Shown here: one piece after another, positions 5,448-13,137 of the stretch
Layout: the number at the start of each line of letters is the position of its first letter
How positions within the stretch are numbered: position 1 is the stretch's first letter
Assembly (NCBI GenBank): GCA_964361075.1
Contig: CAYHZL010000085.1
Coordinates: 1-14,381 of the forward strand
Reading direction: 5' to 3'
Origin: CAYHZL01 sp964361075
GTDB taxonomy: Bacteria > Bacteroidota > Ignavibacteria > UBA10030 > UBA8401
DNA: 14,381 bases
The notes under the pieces: model-generated
Database searches by the model: none
Told to the model about the DNA's origin: nothing
The model's input: the letters and a program-made list of their open reading frames with translations, nothing else
Made by a program: the position numbers and the translations under genes

Positions 5448-7691
5448 TTACTTCACCAACTGCATTTTTTTTATTGATGTAAAATTCCCTGCTTGTAATT
5501 TGTAAAAATACATTCCACCGGAAAGTTTGCCTGCATCAAAGTTGGCTTGATAGTAACCGGCGTTTTTGTATTCGTTCACAACTGTTGCTACCTCTCTGCC
5601 GAGTGCATCGTACACTTTCAACATTACATTGCTTGCCTGTGGCAATGTGTATGTGATAGTTGTTGTTGGGTTGAAGGGGTTAGGAAAGTTCTGCCCCAGC
5701 AGATAAACACGAACTTCTGCGGACGCTATCGCCTTCTTTGCAAAAAATTCTCCACGGCAAGAAGCAACGTCTCCGAATATGGAGTAGTAACCAAGACTAT
5801 TTTTTGCTCTAATCTTATAGTCGAGGTGGTTATCCGTATATGTGCTGTAGAGATAGTCATTATCTACATAGAATATATTTGTCGTGTTCGGAACAATGAC
5901 TGTCCAATTCCCTGAATTCACTCGACGTGATACCTCATATCCAGCGATGTTTGGCTCTCCATTCGCGTCCCAGGTCAAACGGACAATTCCATTCCCTGTA
6001 TTAGCTGATAGTTGCAAATTCTGTGGCGTTGCTGGTTTTAGAGCAATCACACCACTATTGTCAACCGCGACTTTGAGAGTATATTCTTTTGTGGATGAAT
6101 TATAAGCAACAACTTCAAAACCTCTGTTAGTGACAGATAAATCTGCTTTATTTGTATTTGGATTGCTCCATCTGCTAAATACATCTGTCTCACCGACACG
6201 ATAAAAATCTTCATTGTCTCCTAGATACGCATCTCTTGTGTATCTCCGTCTAAGATCAATTGTCCCGCCGGCGCTTCCTGGAGTTAGAGCCGTATATTCA
6301 TTTAAATAACTGCCTACCTGAATGTAAATGAAATCTCTTTCATCATAACTTGTTGATGAATTCGGAGCAGGAGTTTTTCTATAAATCCAGTCATCCGATC
6401 TGTCGGATGGTGTTGATTGACCAGCACTCAAATCCCAATCCCATAAACCATCGGCACATTCGATATCCAAATTACTATTGGCTGGAAATTCTTTGTCTTC
6501 ATCTTCTATATGAAAAACCAAAAGACCATTTCGTAACGTGTAATTAAAGATTTGTCTTCGTAAAAAAGGATTGGCTTGAGCGTAATCGTTTAGTGTATGG
6601 AAATTTTCTATTAAAAAATATTCTCTAATTTCATTATTTACATCACGGCGGATTGGTAACATCACTGCTTTGTTTTTAATATGAGTATCTTGCAGAATGA
6701 CATTGCTTGCATTATTAGATTCGTAAATGTCGGGGTTTAACCAACCCGCCCTATAACGTTCGTAAGCAGAGAACGAACTTGCCGAGGTTGAAGTCATGAA
6801 AGAAAAAAATGCAACATTCCCAATATTTTGAATAGGTGGAACTCTGTGAACAAAACGACCATCTATATGTCCAGTTGTATTGTCCCCACCAAAAATATAA
6901 TGTGTATATTCATGAGCAGGAGTAAGGGTCGAAAGATAATTGTCGTTGTAAGTACCACCTATTGATCTATCAACACCATCTGATGTTCGTATGAAAGCAT
7001 ACCGAAATTGTGTTGACCCACAACTGTTGGAAATAGTTTTTCCATCAAGAGTCAAGTTTGCAAATAAATTTTGAACTCCGAGATTTCCTTCACTATATGG
7101 TGAAACACCTCTCCACATCATAAAGATATAATCAACTTTTCCATCGGGAACATTTTCATGATTATAAAACTCACCATTTTTGATAAATTTCCAATTGTCA
7201 TAGTTAGCGTAGTTAACGATTGGATTCAACTTCGTCAAGATGTGCTCGTTTACCGCAGAGTAGCTTTCATTATAATACGATCGATTTTCGTCTGTTGTAA
7301 CATAATACACATCGCCTATAATTCTGAAGGTTCCCAAATTTCCGTTCCCGTCGCCGCCGGAAGCTCTATCAAAAAAATTACTCATATTCAACGATGAGTA
7401 TATGTTGTTTGCAGGTATTTGTGGATCAACAAACGTTGATGCCCACGATGGCAATACATTGTAATCGGGCCATGTTGCTGTATTTGCAACATCATCCTTA
7501 AATCGAACAAACACAACTAGAACCCGCAACGTACCTTGCGTAGTAATTTCTCTGCCGCCTCTCATCACTGCTGTCGCGCTCGGTAATGTACCGTTTTGTA
7601 CAACCATTAAATTTTGACCGCTACTACATACTTGATCTTGACCAAACACATTGATCGTGAATGTCAAAAAAAGAAAAAAGAACTTTTTCAT
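5448..7691 (-). CDS. Secreted M6-like metalloprotease with FN3 and type IX sorting domain
   Basis: This 747-residue exported protein begins with a signal peptide (MKK, hydrophobic 4-15, likely cleavage after G17). The region from about 55 to 330 resembles M6 (immune inhibitor A-like) peptidases: L-V-V-F-V-R-F early, then zinc-binding H260-E-Y-T-H264 with D270 at the third-ligand spacing, and Y-E-R-Y-R-A-G-W-L near 310-318. The usual glycine three residues after the second histidine is shifted by one (H-Y-I-F-G-G-D). A fibronectin type III domain spans about 560-650, and a type A Por sorting domain covers about 660-747 (Q-N-F-P-N-P-F-N-P at 667-675, G-G-M-Y-F-Y-K-L). The type IX system should carry it across the outer membrane and cleave this tail. 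AAAGGG precedes the ATG. It lies 15 bases after the T9SS-sorted gene, so the two form an operon. Substrate is unknown. Confidence 0.85.
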   Translation of the reverse strand: MKKFFFLFLTFTINVFGQDQVCSSGQNLMVVQNGTLPSATAVMRGGREITTQGTLRVLVVFVRFKDDVANTATWPDYNVLPSWASTFVDPQIPANNIYSSLNMSNFFDRASGGDGNGNLGTFRIIGDVYYVTTDENRSYYNESYSAVNEHILTKLNPIVNYANYDNWKFIKNGEFYNHENVPDGKVDYIFMMWRGVSPYSEGNLGVQNLFANLTLDGKTISNSCGSTQFRYAFIRTSDGVDRSIGGTYNDNYLSTLTPAHEYTHYIFGGDNTTGHIDGRFVHRVPPIQNIGNVAFFSFMTSTSASSFSAYERYRAGWLNPDIYESNNASNVILQDTHIKNKAVMLPIRRDVNNEIREYFLIENFHTLNDYAQANPFLRRQIFNYTLRNGLLVFHIEDEDKEFPANSNLDIECADGLWDWDLSAGQSTPSDRSDDWIYRKTPAPNSSTSYDERDFIYIQVGSYLNEYTALTPGSAGGTIDLRRRYTRDAYLGDNEDFYRVGETDVFSRWSNPNTNKADLSVTNRGFEVVAYNSSTKEYTLKVAVDNSGVIALKPATPQNLQLSANTGNGIVRLTWDANGEPNIAGYEVSRRVNSGNWTVIVPNTTNIFYVDNDYLYSTYTDNHLDYKIRAKNSLGYYSIFGDVASCRGEFFAKKAIASAEVRVYLLGQNFPNPFNPTTTITYTLPQASNVMLKVYDALGREVATVVNEYKNAGYYQANFDAGKLSGGMYFYKLQAGNFTSIKKMQLVK

Positions 7692-7706
7692 AAAATTACC
7701 CTTTCA

Positions 7707-8603
7707 TCATTTTATGAGATTAATTACTCTCAAATTATAAGTGTGGTTTGTTTGTAACAAGCAAAAGTAAACACCGGAAGGTGAAATGATGTTTTCGTTT
7801 GATTTTCCGTCCCAAACAAATCTGTGCATTCCGGTTTCTAAAAACCCTTCTGTCAGTCGTTTTACTTCTTGCCCAAGAAGATTAAAGATTGACAAGCGAG
7901 CATTTGTTCCTCTATCTATTTGCACGGTTATTGTTGTAGAAGAATTGAATGGATTGGGATAATTCTTAATCTCAATGGTTTGAGGTACTTGAGTATTATC
8001 AATATCCTGGTTTATCGAAGTAATGTCCCCAATCTTTTTACCGTTAATAATTGCTCCAACCAATACATGAGGCGGTCCCTCAAAAATTGAAAATACATTA
8101 CCTAAACCCTTTGCAAATCTAATAGTCATGTTTACCATTGTCCTGATGATTCCCTCGTTATAATATTTTGTTTCATAAGATGCACCAAAATTAAAATAAT
8201 ATTCAGTTCTCGTACCAAGTAATTTTACATAATGGGTATCCGCAGAAACGCAATTGAACCAAATTGAACCATCTTTCGCAGTTAGTCTAAATCTTATATA
8301 TTCTGAATCTTTAATACAAAAATAATTTTTTTTGTATCGATATACATTTAACGAATCGTCTATTCTGTAAAATTCAGGTTGGCTGCTTCCTATAAAAACT
8401 CTGTAAGTCTTCCCATTAGGCATGATCGTATCACCTACAATTTTTACTTGATAACGCCATGACCATGGAAAGTAATCTTCCTCGTACTCCCACACATTTC
8501 CAATTTCCATCGGAAAATATTCTTTGAGAGTCGTATCTTTCTGAGCAAAAGAAAGGGAGTAAGATGCCAACAAAAAAACGATGCTTTTGATAAAAGTTTT
8601 CAT
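7707..8603 (-). CDS. Secreted protein of unknown function with type IX sorting domain
   Basis: This 298-residue protein has a signal peptide (K2, hydrophobic 8-18, cleavage near S-F-A|Q21). A central region (about 28-205) is rich in aromatic residues and beta-strand-like segments, beginning Y-F-P-M-E-I-G-N-V-W-E-Y, a start common in uncharacterised secreted proteins of this group. The C-terminal Por sorting domain (about 210-298) contains N-Y-P-N-P-F-N at 214-220, then L-S-I-F-N-L-L-G-Q-E-V and S-G-V-Y-F-C-L-L-Q. No catalytic motif is visible. Export by the type IX system to the cell surface or medium is expected. AGGA stands 8 bases before the ATG. Two TGA codons in tandem end the gene, 15 bases before the M6-like protease starts, so the two are probably made and secreted together. 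Confidence 0.8.
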   Translation of the reverse strand: MKTFIKSIVFLLASYSLSFAQKDTTLKEYFPMEIGNVWEYEEDYFPWSWRYQVKIVGDTIMPNGKTYRVFIGSSQPEFYRIDDSLNVYRYKKNYFCIKDSEYIRFRLTAKDGSIWFNCVSADTHYVKLLGTRTEYYFNFGASYETKYYNEGIIRTMVNMTIRFAKGLGNVFSIFEGPPHVLVGAIINGKKIGDITSINQDIDNTQVPQTIEIKNYPNPFNSSTTITVQIDRGTNARLSIFNLLGQEVKRLTEGFLETGMHRFVWDGKSNENIISPSGVYFCLLQTNHTYNLRVINLIK

Positions 8604-8711
8604 AACAAATGTCCTATCGAAATTTTAAGGCAATACTTTTATTTTTAATTTCGTTTTTCCCATTCATATAAACCCGGTAAAATATCTCCGAGATAAATTA
8701 ACCCATACACA

Positions 8712-8740
8712 CATTGCAAATATAAATATCGTTTGCAATG
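8712..8740 (-). promoter_or_regulatory. Candidate promoter overlapped by a 9-bp inverted repeat
   Basis: On the minus strand TATATTTG (8724 down to 8717) matches the Bacteroidota -7 box, about 107 bases upstream of the 298-residue protein start. CATTGCAAA (8712-8720) and TTTGCAATG (8732-8740) are a perfect inverted repeat spanning the box, with an 11-nt spacer, which suggests a possible operator for a dimeric repressor. A TTG at the correct -33 spacing is not seen, which weakens the promoter call. Confidence 0.4.
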
Positions 8741-8895
8741 CTAGGTGTAACTGTACGGTACAATAATTAACAAAAATTTGCTTAAACGAAAACGAATTGG
8801 CTGTGAAGAAGAGCAACACTGTACACCACACTATGTAAAATAATATTCTCATAGTGTGTAATACTCTCTCTCCGTAAAAACCCAGTGAGGAGTTG

Positions 8896-8950
8896 TTCTG
8901 TTCTGTTCTGTTCTGTTCTGTTCTGTTCTGTTCTGTTCTGTTCTGTTCTG
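8896..8950. repeat. Pentanucleotide microsatellite (TTCTG)11
   Basis: Eleven perfect tandem copies of TTCTG, with no interruption. On the minus strand the tract reads through in all three frames as repeats of N-R-T-E-Q. Such tracts change copy number by slipped-strand pairing, and a 5-bp step shifts reading frame, but no real gene runs through it. It lies about 290 bases upstream of the secreted-protein operon on that operon's strand. Confidence 0.95.
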
Positions 8951-9149
8951 TAAAAACAGCATACGTGCAAAATCCGCTGAGAAGCAGGAAATCAGTCGAA
9001 GAAACAATTGAGAAATATATGAATTGAGAGAAGTCAAAAAAGAAATCCCATTACTTATGTTACTCGTCCCATAGCTCCACATGGCACCCGCTACAGAACA
9101 CCATCACACCTATTTGTTGTTGCAATAATACAGAGAAGCGATTGCTTTG

Positions 9150-9551
9150 TCAATAAAAATTATTTTTGTTGAAAAAAGCTTTCAACGGAGTCCAATAAAA
9201 ATCAATCCATCCTTTTTTAATAGATTCAACTTGCGAATCAGGTACGCCGCTGTGAACAAATGTCAACTTTGTTCCCTTTCCATTTTTAGCAAACGTGAAA
9301 GTAACTTTTGATGCTTCATCTTTCTTCCAATCATTCGCCTGCCATGTTTGAACTATTTTCTTTCCTTCAATCAGTTCCACATTTATACCGTAACAATATT
9401 CATCGTACGTTGAAAAAGAGCCGCCCACTTTTTTACTAATGCTCGCCTTTGCGCCGGTAAACTGTGAATGTTTTTTCGAATCCATTAATACAGTGTACAC
9501 TTCAGTTGGTGTTGCTTGTATAGTGACAGTTTGGCGAATTGTTTTTGGCAT
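9150..9551 (-). CDS. SRPBCC / AHSA1-type ligand-binding domain protein
   Basis: This 133-residue cytoplasmic protein has the START-like helix-grip fold related to the C-terminal domain of activator of Hsp90 ATPase (AHSA1). The start is set at the ATG at 9551 because AAGGAG lies 6 bases before it; the frame stays open to 9584 but that start has no such site. Family features in order are T-I-Q-A-T-P-T-E-V-Y near residues 10-19, G-G-S-F-S-T-Y-D near 43-50, I-V-Q-T-W-Q at 66-71, G-T-K-L-T-F-V-H at 93-100, and the closing helix with G-W-I-D-F-Y-W and L-K-A-F-F. The family binds hydrophobic ligands or acts in stress responses; no specific ligand can be read here. It starts 34 bases after the AlkD-like gene ends, suggesting cotranscription. 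Confidence 0.88.
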   Translation of the reverse strand: MPKTIRQTVTIQATPTEVYTVLMDSKKHSQFTGAKASISKKVGGSFSTYDEYCYGINVELIEGKKIVQTWQANDWKKDEASKVTFTFAKNGKGTKLTFVHSGVPDSQVESIKKGWIDFYWTPLKAFFNKNNFY

Positions 9552-9585
9552 ACCCGACTCCTTGCTTATGAAAAAAAAAATCAAC

Positions 9586-10281
9586 TTACAACTTAGTTAA
9601 TTTCACCGGTAATTTTCGAACGTGTGTTTTTTTATTTTTCAATTCACGTAATGCATCTCGAGCAATCCACCGTGCAGATGGTGAATCTATTTGCACAATC
9701 TCTTCAGCAAGTGCGATTGCGTTTTTTTGTAAAATCGTGTTTCGTTTTCCAATTTGACGCAACGCCCAATTAACAGCTTTCCTCACAAAATTCCGTTCAT
9801 CAGTAGAATGTTTTTTGATGAACGGAAAAAACTTTATGAAGCGTTCATTACTTGTTGTTTTATCATGCACGGCAAGTACTGCCATCAAAACAAAGCCGGC
9901 ACGTTTAACATACTCCTCTTTTCGCTTTGTCCATTCAATTGCCTTTGTATACGCAAAAGAAGTTTTATCGAAAAAATTCGAGCAACACGAATCGCACACC
10001 GCCCAATTATCAAACTCTTGCGCCCACTCTTCAAGAAGTTTTTCCGTTGCTTTTTCCGGCTCTGCAATGAAACTTGCAATGATGCGTGCTTCATAAATAG
10101 AAGCTGCCCACAGCTCTAACGCAAGTTGATGATTTTTACCGATTTGCTTCGCAAGTTTTCTCAACACAGGAGTTGGAACACCGAATGCCTTCGGTGAAGA
10201 AATTCCGAAATGTTTCATTCCTTCCACATTTTTGGAATTAGATTGAGATTGCAAATATGTCAACACTTCTTTTGTTGTCAT
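9586..10281 (-). CDS. DNA alkylation repair protein (AlkD-like glycosylase)
   Basis: This 231-residue all-helical HEAT-like repeat protein belongs to the AlkD family, which removes alkylated purines such as 3- and 7-methyl adducts without flipping the base. The F-D-N-W93-A-V-C-D97 segment matches the W-x-x-x-D pair that contacts the lesion in characterised AlkD enzymes. V-K-R127-A-G-F and N-F-V-R-K-A-V-N-W172-A-L-R-Q-I-G match the conserved arginine and second tryptophan regions, so key residues appear intact. Length is normal. The C terminus is strongly basic (K-N-K-K-T-H-V-R-K), fitting DNA binding. No strong Shine-Dalgarno sequence precedes the ATG. It is the first gene of a pair with the SRPBCC protein. 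The upstream gap carries a palindromic repeat rather than a recognisable promoter. Confidence 0.9.
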   Translation of the reverse strand: MTTKEVLTYLQSQSNSKNVEGMKHFGISSPKAFGVPTPVLRKLAKQIGKNHQLALELWAASIYEARIIASFIAEPEKATEKLLEEWAQEFDNWAVCDSCCSNFFDKTSFAYTKAIEWTKRKEEYVKRAGFVLMAVLAVHDKTTSNERFIKFFPFIKKHSTDERNFVRKAVNWALRQIGKRNTILQKNAIALAEEIVQIDSPSARWIARDALRELKNKKTHVRKLPVKLTKL

Positions 10282-10346
10282 TGGTAACTACTCAGCATGG
10301 TAAATGTTTTAAATGGTTTCGTATAATAATACAAAGGAAAAGCATA

Positions 10347-10415
10347 GCCACAGATTCACAGATAAAATTTAAAAAATTTCTTTCAAAATCTGTGATTCGC
10401 CGCGGCGAATGTGGC
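10347..10415. repeat. Inverted repeat interrupted by ATTCGCCGCGGCGAAT
   Basis: The left arm GCCACAGATTCACAGAT (10347-10363) should pair with a right arm starting ATCTGTGA and ending TGTGGC. The right arm is present at 10388-10394 and 10411-10415 but is broken by the 16-bp palindrome ATTCGCCGCGGCGAAT at 10395-10410. That same 16-mer is the core of the palindrome at 1121-1136. The whole unit fills much of the gap between the AlkD-like gene start and the metalloprotease stop. It could also influence transcript ends there. Confidence 0.7.
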
Positions 10416-10460
10416 TTAAGTTTTTTAGGTGAAGAGTTACTATCATTTTTATTGAAAAAA

Positions 10461-12908
10461 TTATTTCTTATCAGGATTTAATATTTTTGAAATTTGATAG
10501 CGACTATCTTCGTAATGCGCTTTTGTTTCTTTGTCGGAAGCGTGCGCACTTGCAAGCTGCTTGTCTAATTCTATTAATTCATTCCGCAATAATGCACGTG
10601 CTTCCCCCGGAAGTAGCGATGGAGGCGGAATAATAATTCCGGGCGGCAACCCTGCTGGAGGCGTAAACGGCAATGGATTAAATTTCAAATTCACAACTTC
10701 AATATACGCCCGCTGTAAATTTCTACGATAGACATCCGGCGATTTACCTGATTGCAATTCACTCCACACTCCCGCACGAAGATCAGCAAACATTTCAGCA
10801 ATCGAGTACGGATTCGAATTGAGTGCTGTTGTATTCACCATGCGAGTTAATCGATCATTGTTCAACAAAATATTTAAAATATTTTTCTGACCGGCAACGA
10901 CACGGTCGTTTGCACCGCTTGGTTCGATGCGCGATAAAATATCTGGCTTCAATAATTCCGTTGGTGTTTTAAAAGCTTCTTTCGTTAATAACTCCATCGC
11001 CTCCTTTTGTTTTTCTTTTGCAAAGGGAGTGAACACCACACCATCCGTTCCTGCATATCGCTCTGTTCGTGAAATGCCGCCAACTACATTTGCAACATGT
11101 CCTAATTCGCGGTTGCGCTGTCCGATAAGTTCTCCGTACACTTCTTTCAATGTGGAATAATCTTCACCCGATTGTGTCGTTGCATTAAGAAGCATATCAG
11201 CAATGCGTGCAATATTTTTTAAGCCGTACGAAGTTGATGCAACTGCATCCGAACCTAAATCTTCTGTTTGCGCAGAAGGATCGATTCCATCAGCATTTCC
11301 GAAACGCAAGTACGGTTCTTTTTCCTGACGCGCAACAATTTTTGCGAGTTCTGTTTTTTCTTCATCAGAATTTTTTGCACCAATAATCGGACGATAGCCC
11401 CACTCAGTTGCAAATGTATCATACGGTCCGATAAGCGGAATGAAACGCACGTTATCGCCCGGTTGTGCAACATAATTAAAACGTCCGTAATCCATAATTG
11501 AAGATTCAGTTCCGAATTGTTCTGTAAATGTTTTACTTCTCAAACTATCAACCGGATATTGTGATGTTGCTTTCATGTTATGTGGGAAGCCGAGTGTGTG
11601 TCCGATTTCGTGCGCGCAAATGTAACGCAACATTTCGCCCATCACTTCATCGGAAAGCGGAAGCTTTTGTGCCTGCGGATTTGCGGCAGCAGTTTGCACG
11701 AAGAACCAGTTACGAGCAAGATTCATTACGTTATGAAAAAATCCAATATCCGAATCCAAAATTTCTCCGGTGCGTGGATCGCTGATGTGCGGACCGTATG
11801 CATTTTGAATTTCCGATGGCAGCCAGCGAATTGTTGCATAACGCGCATCTTCAGAACTCCAATTCGGATTTTCTTTCACACTCGGTGCATCTTTTGCAAT
11901 GATAGCATTTTTGAACCCTGCTTTTTCAAAAGCAGCTTGCCAATCTTCAACACCTTGCTTTAAATATTTTCTCCATTTTTCCGGAACACCGCGATCGATA
12001 TAATAGACTATTGGTTTCGCAGGTTCAACAAGTTCGCCGCGCAAAAATGCGGCAGTATCGTTCGGTTCTAATCTCCATCGCGCTATGTAACGACGTTGCT
12101 CTGCGCGCTGTGCATCGTAACCATAATCGTATTGTGCAACACCGAAAAATTGTACACGTGCATCATACAAACGCGGCATCATCGGTTTTTCCGGAAGTCG
12201 AATCATCGAATGATGCATCGTCATCGTAATGGTGGCAAGAGAAAAATCATTCGGCACTTGTCCGGCATCGTACGTAACGGCTGCTTCCACTTCAATGTTC
12301 GTAGGAAATGATTTTGCAGATTCGATGAACGAACGTTTCGAATCGAGACGGCGGACTTTCAATTGCTCACGCTGAAAACGATTCATTCCAAGTTCTGCAA
12401 CATCCGTTGTAAATAATTCTGTTACATCAACAACAACCGCTGAACTGTCTTTATTGTAAGCAAGAATATCGAACGCGCCGATGATTGGAGCGTTGTTTGC
12501 TTTCTTCACTGCATAAGAAACAGGAAGCGAATCTGACGCAACAGAAACATACATATTATTTCGAAGAAGAATTTTATCTCCAATGCGCTCCCACTTCACA
12601 ACCATTTCGTTGATCGCATCACCGCCATATCCAATTCCTGCTTGTGCTTTGGCTTGTGTTGAAACAAACAAAAATTCTTTTCCCAATTCTTTTTTCGGAA
12701 TTTCATACAGTAATTTTTCTTTGATGCGGTGTGTGATAAACAATCCCGAATCTGATTTTGCTTCTTTGGTGATGACTTCGTTGTATGGTTTGATGGATGG
12801 TTTGTCCGGTGGTTTTGGTCCATTCATTTGCGGTGTGGTGGTTGGTGCAGATGAACCGCAACCCATGATGAACAGCATTCCAATGATAAAAACAAAAATC
12901 TTTTTCAA
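10461..12908 (-). CDS. Zinc-dependent metzincin lipoprotein (DUF5117/DUF4953 type)
   Basis: This 815-residue envelope protease homologue starts with a lipoprotein signal: K2-K3, a hydrophobic run, then the lipobox I14-M-G-C17. A low-complexity Pro/Lys linker (about 22-40) follows. Residues about 45-250 match the N-terminal DUF5118/DUF5117-type region of this family. The catalytic part has H433-E-I-G-H437-T-L-G440-F-P-H443-N, the full metzincin HExxHxxGxxH zinc site, and a Met-turn S-S-I-M472-D-Y about 30 residues later. Beyond that is a long helical C-terminal region ending in E-D-S-R-Y-Q-I-S-K-I-L. All expected zinc ligands are present. The start codon is TTG, fixed by an AGGAGG six bases upstream. 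It appears to be monocistronic. Substrate is unknown for this family. Confidence 0.9.
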   Translation of the reverse strand: MKKIFVFIIGMLFIMGCGSSAPTTTPQMNGPKPPDKPSIKPYNEVITKEAKSDSGLFITHRIKEKLLYEIPKKELGKEFLFVSTQAKAQAGIGYGGDAINEMVVKWERIGDKILLRNNMYVSVASDSLPVSYAVKKANNAPIIGAFDILAYNKDSSAVVVDVTELFTTDVAELGMNRFQREQLKVRRLDSKRSFIESAKSFPTNIEVEAAVTYDAGQVPNDFSLATITMTMHHSMIRLPEKPMMPRLYDARVQFFGVAQYDYGYDAQRAEQRRYIARWRLEPNDTAAFLRGELVEPAKPIVYYIDRGVPEKWRKYLKQGVEDWQAAFEKAGFKNAIIAKDAPSVKENPNWSSEDARYATIRWLPSEIQNAYGPHISDPRTGEILDSDIGFFHNVMNLARNWFFVQTAAANPQAQKLPLSDEVMGEMLRYICAHEIGHTLGFPHNMKATSQYPVDSLRSKTFTEQFGTESSIMDYGRFNYVAQPGDNVRFIPLIGPYDTFATEWGYRPIIGAKNSDEEKTELAKIVARQEKEPYLRFGNADGIDPSAQTEDLGSDAVASTSYGLKNIARIADMLLNATTQSGEDYSTLKEVYGELIGQRNRELGHVANVVGGISRTERYAGTDGVVFTPFAKEKQKEAMELLTKEAFKTPTELLKPDILSRIEPSGANDRVVAGQKNILNILLNNDRLTRMVNTTALNSNPYSIAEMFADLRAGVWSELQSGKSPDVYRRNLQRAYIEVVNLKFNPLPFTPPAGLPPGIIIPPPSLLPGEARALLRNELIELDKQLASAHASDKETKAHYEDSRYQISKILNPDKK

Positions 12909-12914
12909 GAAAAT

Positions 12915-12920
12915 CCTCCT
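12915..12920 (-). promoter_or_regulatory. Consensus Shine-Dalgarno setting a TTG start
   Basis: On the minus strand AAAGGAGG ends six bases before TTG at 12908-12906. This perfect anti-16S match is the strongest ribosome-binding site in the window. It supports the TTG start, from which the lipoprotein signal peptide begins immediately. Confidence 0.85.
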
Positions 12921-13030
12921 TTGTGTTTTTGTTCTGTTAAATATGTTTCAATGAATTTCGCGTGGCAATGTAAGAATGTATTTTGAAAGATGAAAGCACC
13001 CGATCGTGTATTTATTCTCTATTGGGTTTA

Positions 13031-13137
13031 ATACCCCGACGCTTGCGTCGTCATTCCGGCGAAAGCCGGAATCTATAAATCTGGATGCCAGCGTACGCTG
13101 GCATGACAAATACCCCGCTGCTTGCGACGGGGATGAT
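13031..13137. repeat. Cluster of four REP-like palindromes
   Basis: Four inverted repeats follow one another: GACGC-TT-GCGTC (13038-13049), ATTCCGGC-GAAA-GCCGGAAT (13053-13072), the perfect 20-bp palindrome ATGCCAGCGTACGCTGGCAT (13085-13104), and CCCCG...CGGGG (13113-13132). Two segments begin with the same ATACCCCG, suggesting a repeated unit. The cluster abuts the stop codon of the radical SAM gene (13140-13138) and may end its transcript. Read as protein it gives the nonsense D-S-G-F-R-R-N-D-D typical of such repeats. This class of sequence is widespread in bacterial genomes. Confidence 0.8.

Larger units (their letters stand above)
8604..9149. other. Intergenic region with promoter candidate, hairpin and microsatellite
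   Basis: No gene is credible in these 546 bases. They contain a promoter/operator candidate for the secreted-protein operon (8712-8740), an odd-centred palindrome TGTACGGTACA (8752-8762), a hairpin of CACACTATG and CATAGTGTG around a 14-nt loop (8827-8858), and an 11-copy TTCTG tract (8896-8950). GTAAAAAC occurs on both sides of the tract (8874-8881 and 8950-8957). Small open frames running through the tract lack ribosome-binding sites. I see nothing in 8958-9149, including no clear terminator for the SRPBCC gene. Confidence 0.7.

Noticed and set aside
5448..8603. Surface glycan utilisation or toxin locus
   Set aside because: Only two secreted proteins are present, with no SusC/SusD pair, immunity gene or carbohydrate-active domain; the second gene has no recognisable catalytic motif.
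8896..8950. CRISPR array
   Set aside because: The units are contiguous 5-mers with no spacers and there are no cas genes; it is a microsatellite.
8782..9082. Small minus-strand open frames with E-Q-N-R-T repeats
   Set aside because: They arise because the TTCTG tract contains no stop in any minus-strand frame. They have no ribosome-binding site and no recognisable domain outside the repeat.
11255..11963. Several 70-130 residue plus-strand open frames inside the metzincin gene
   Set aside because: They are antisense shadows of a long, well-supported coding sequence with intact catalytic motifs.
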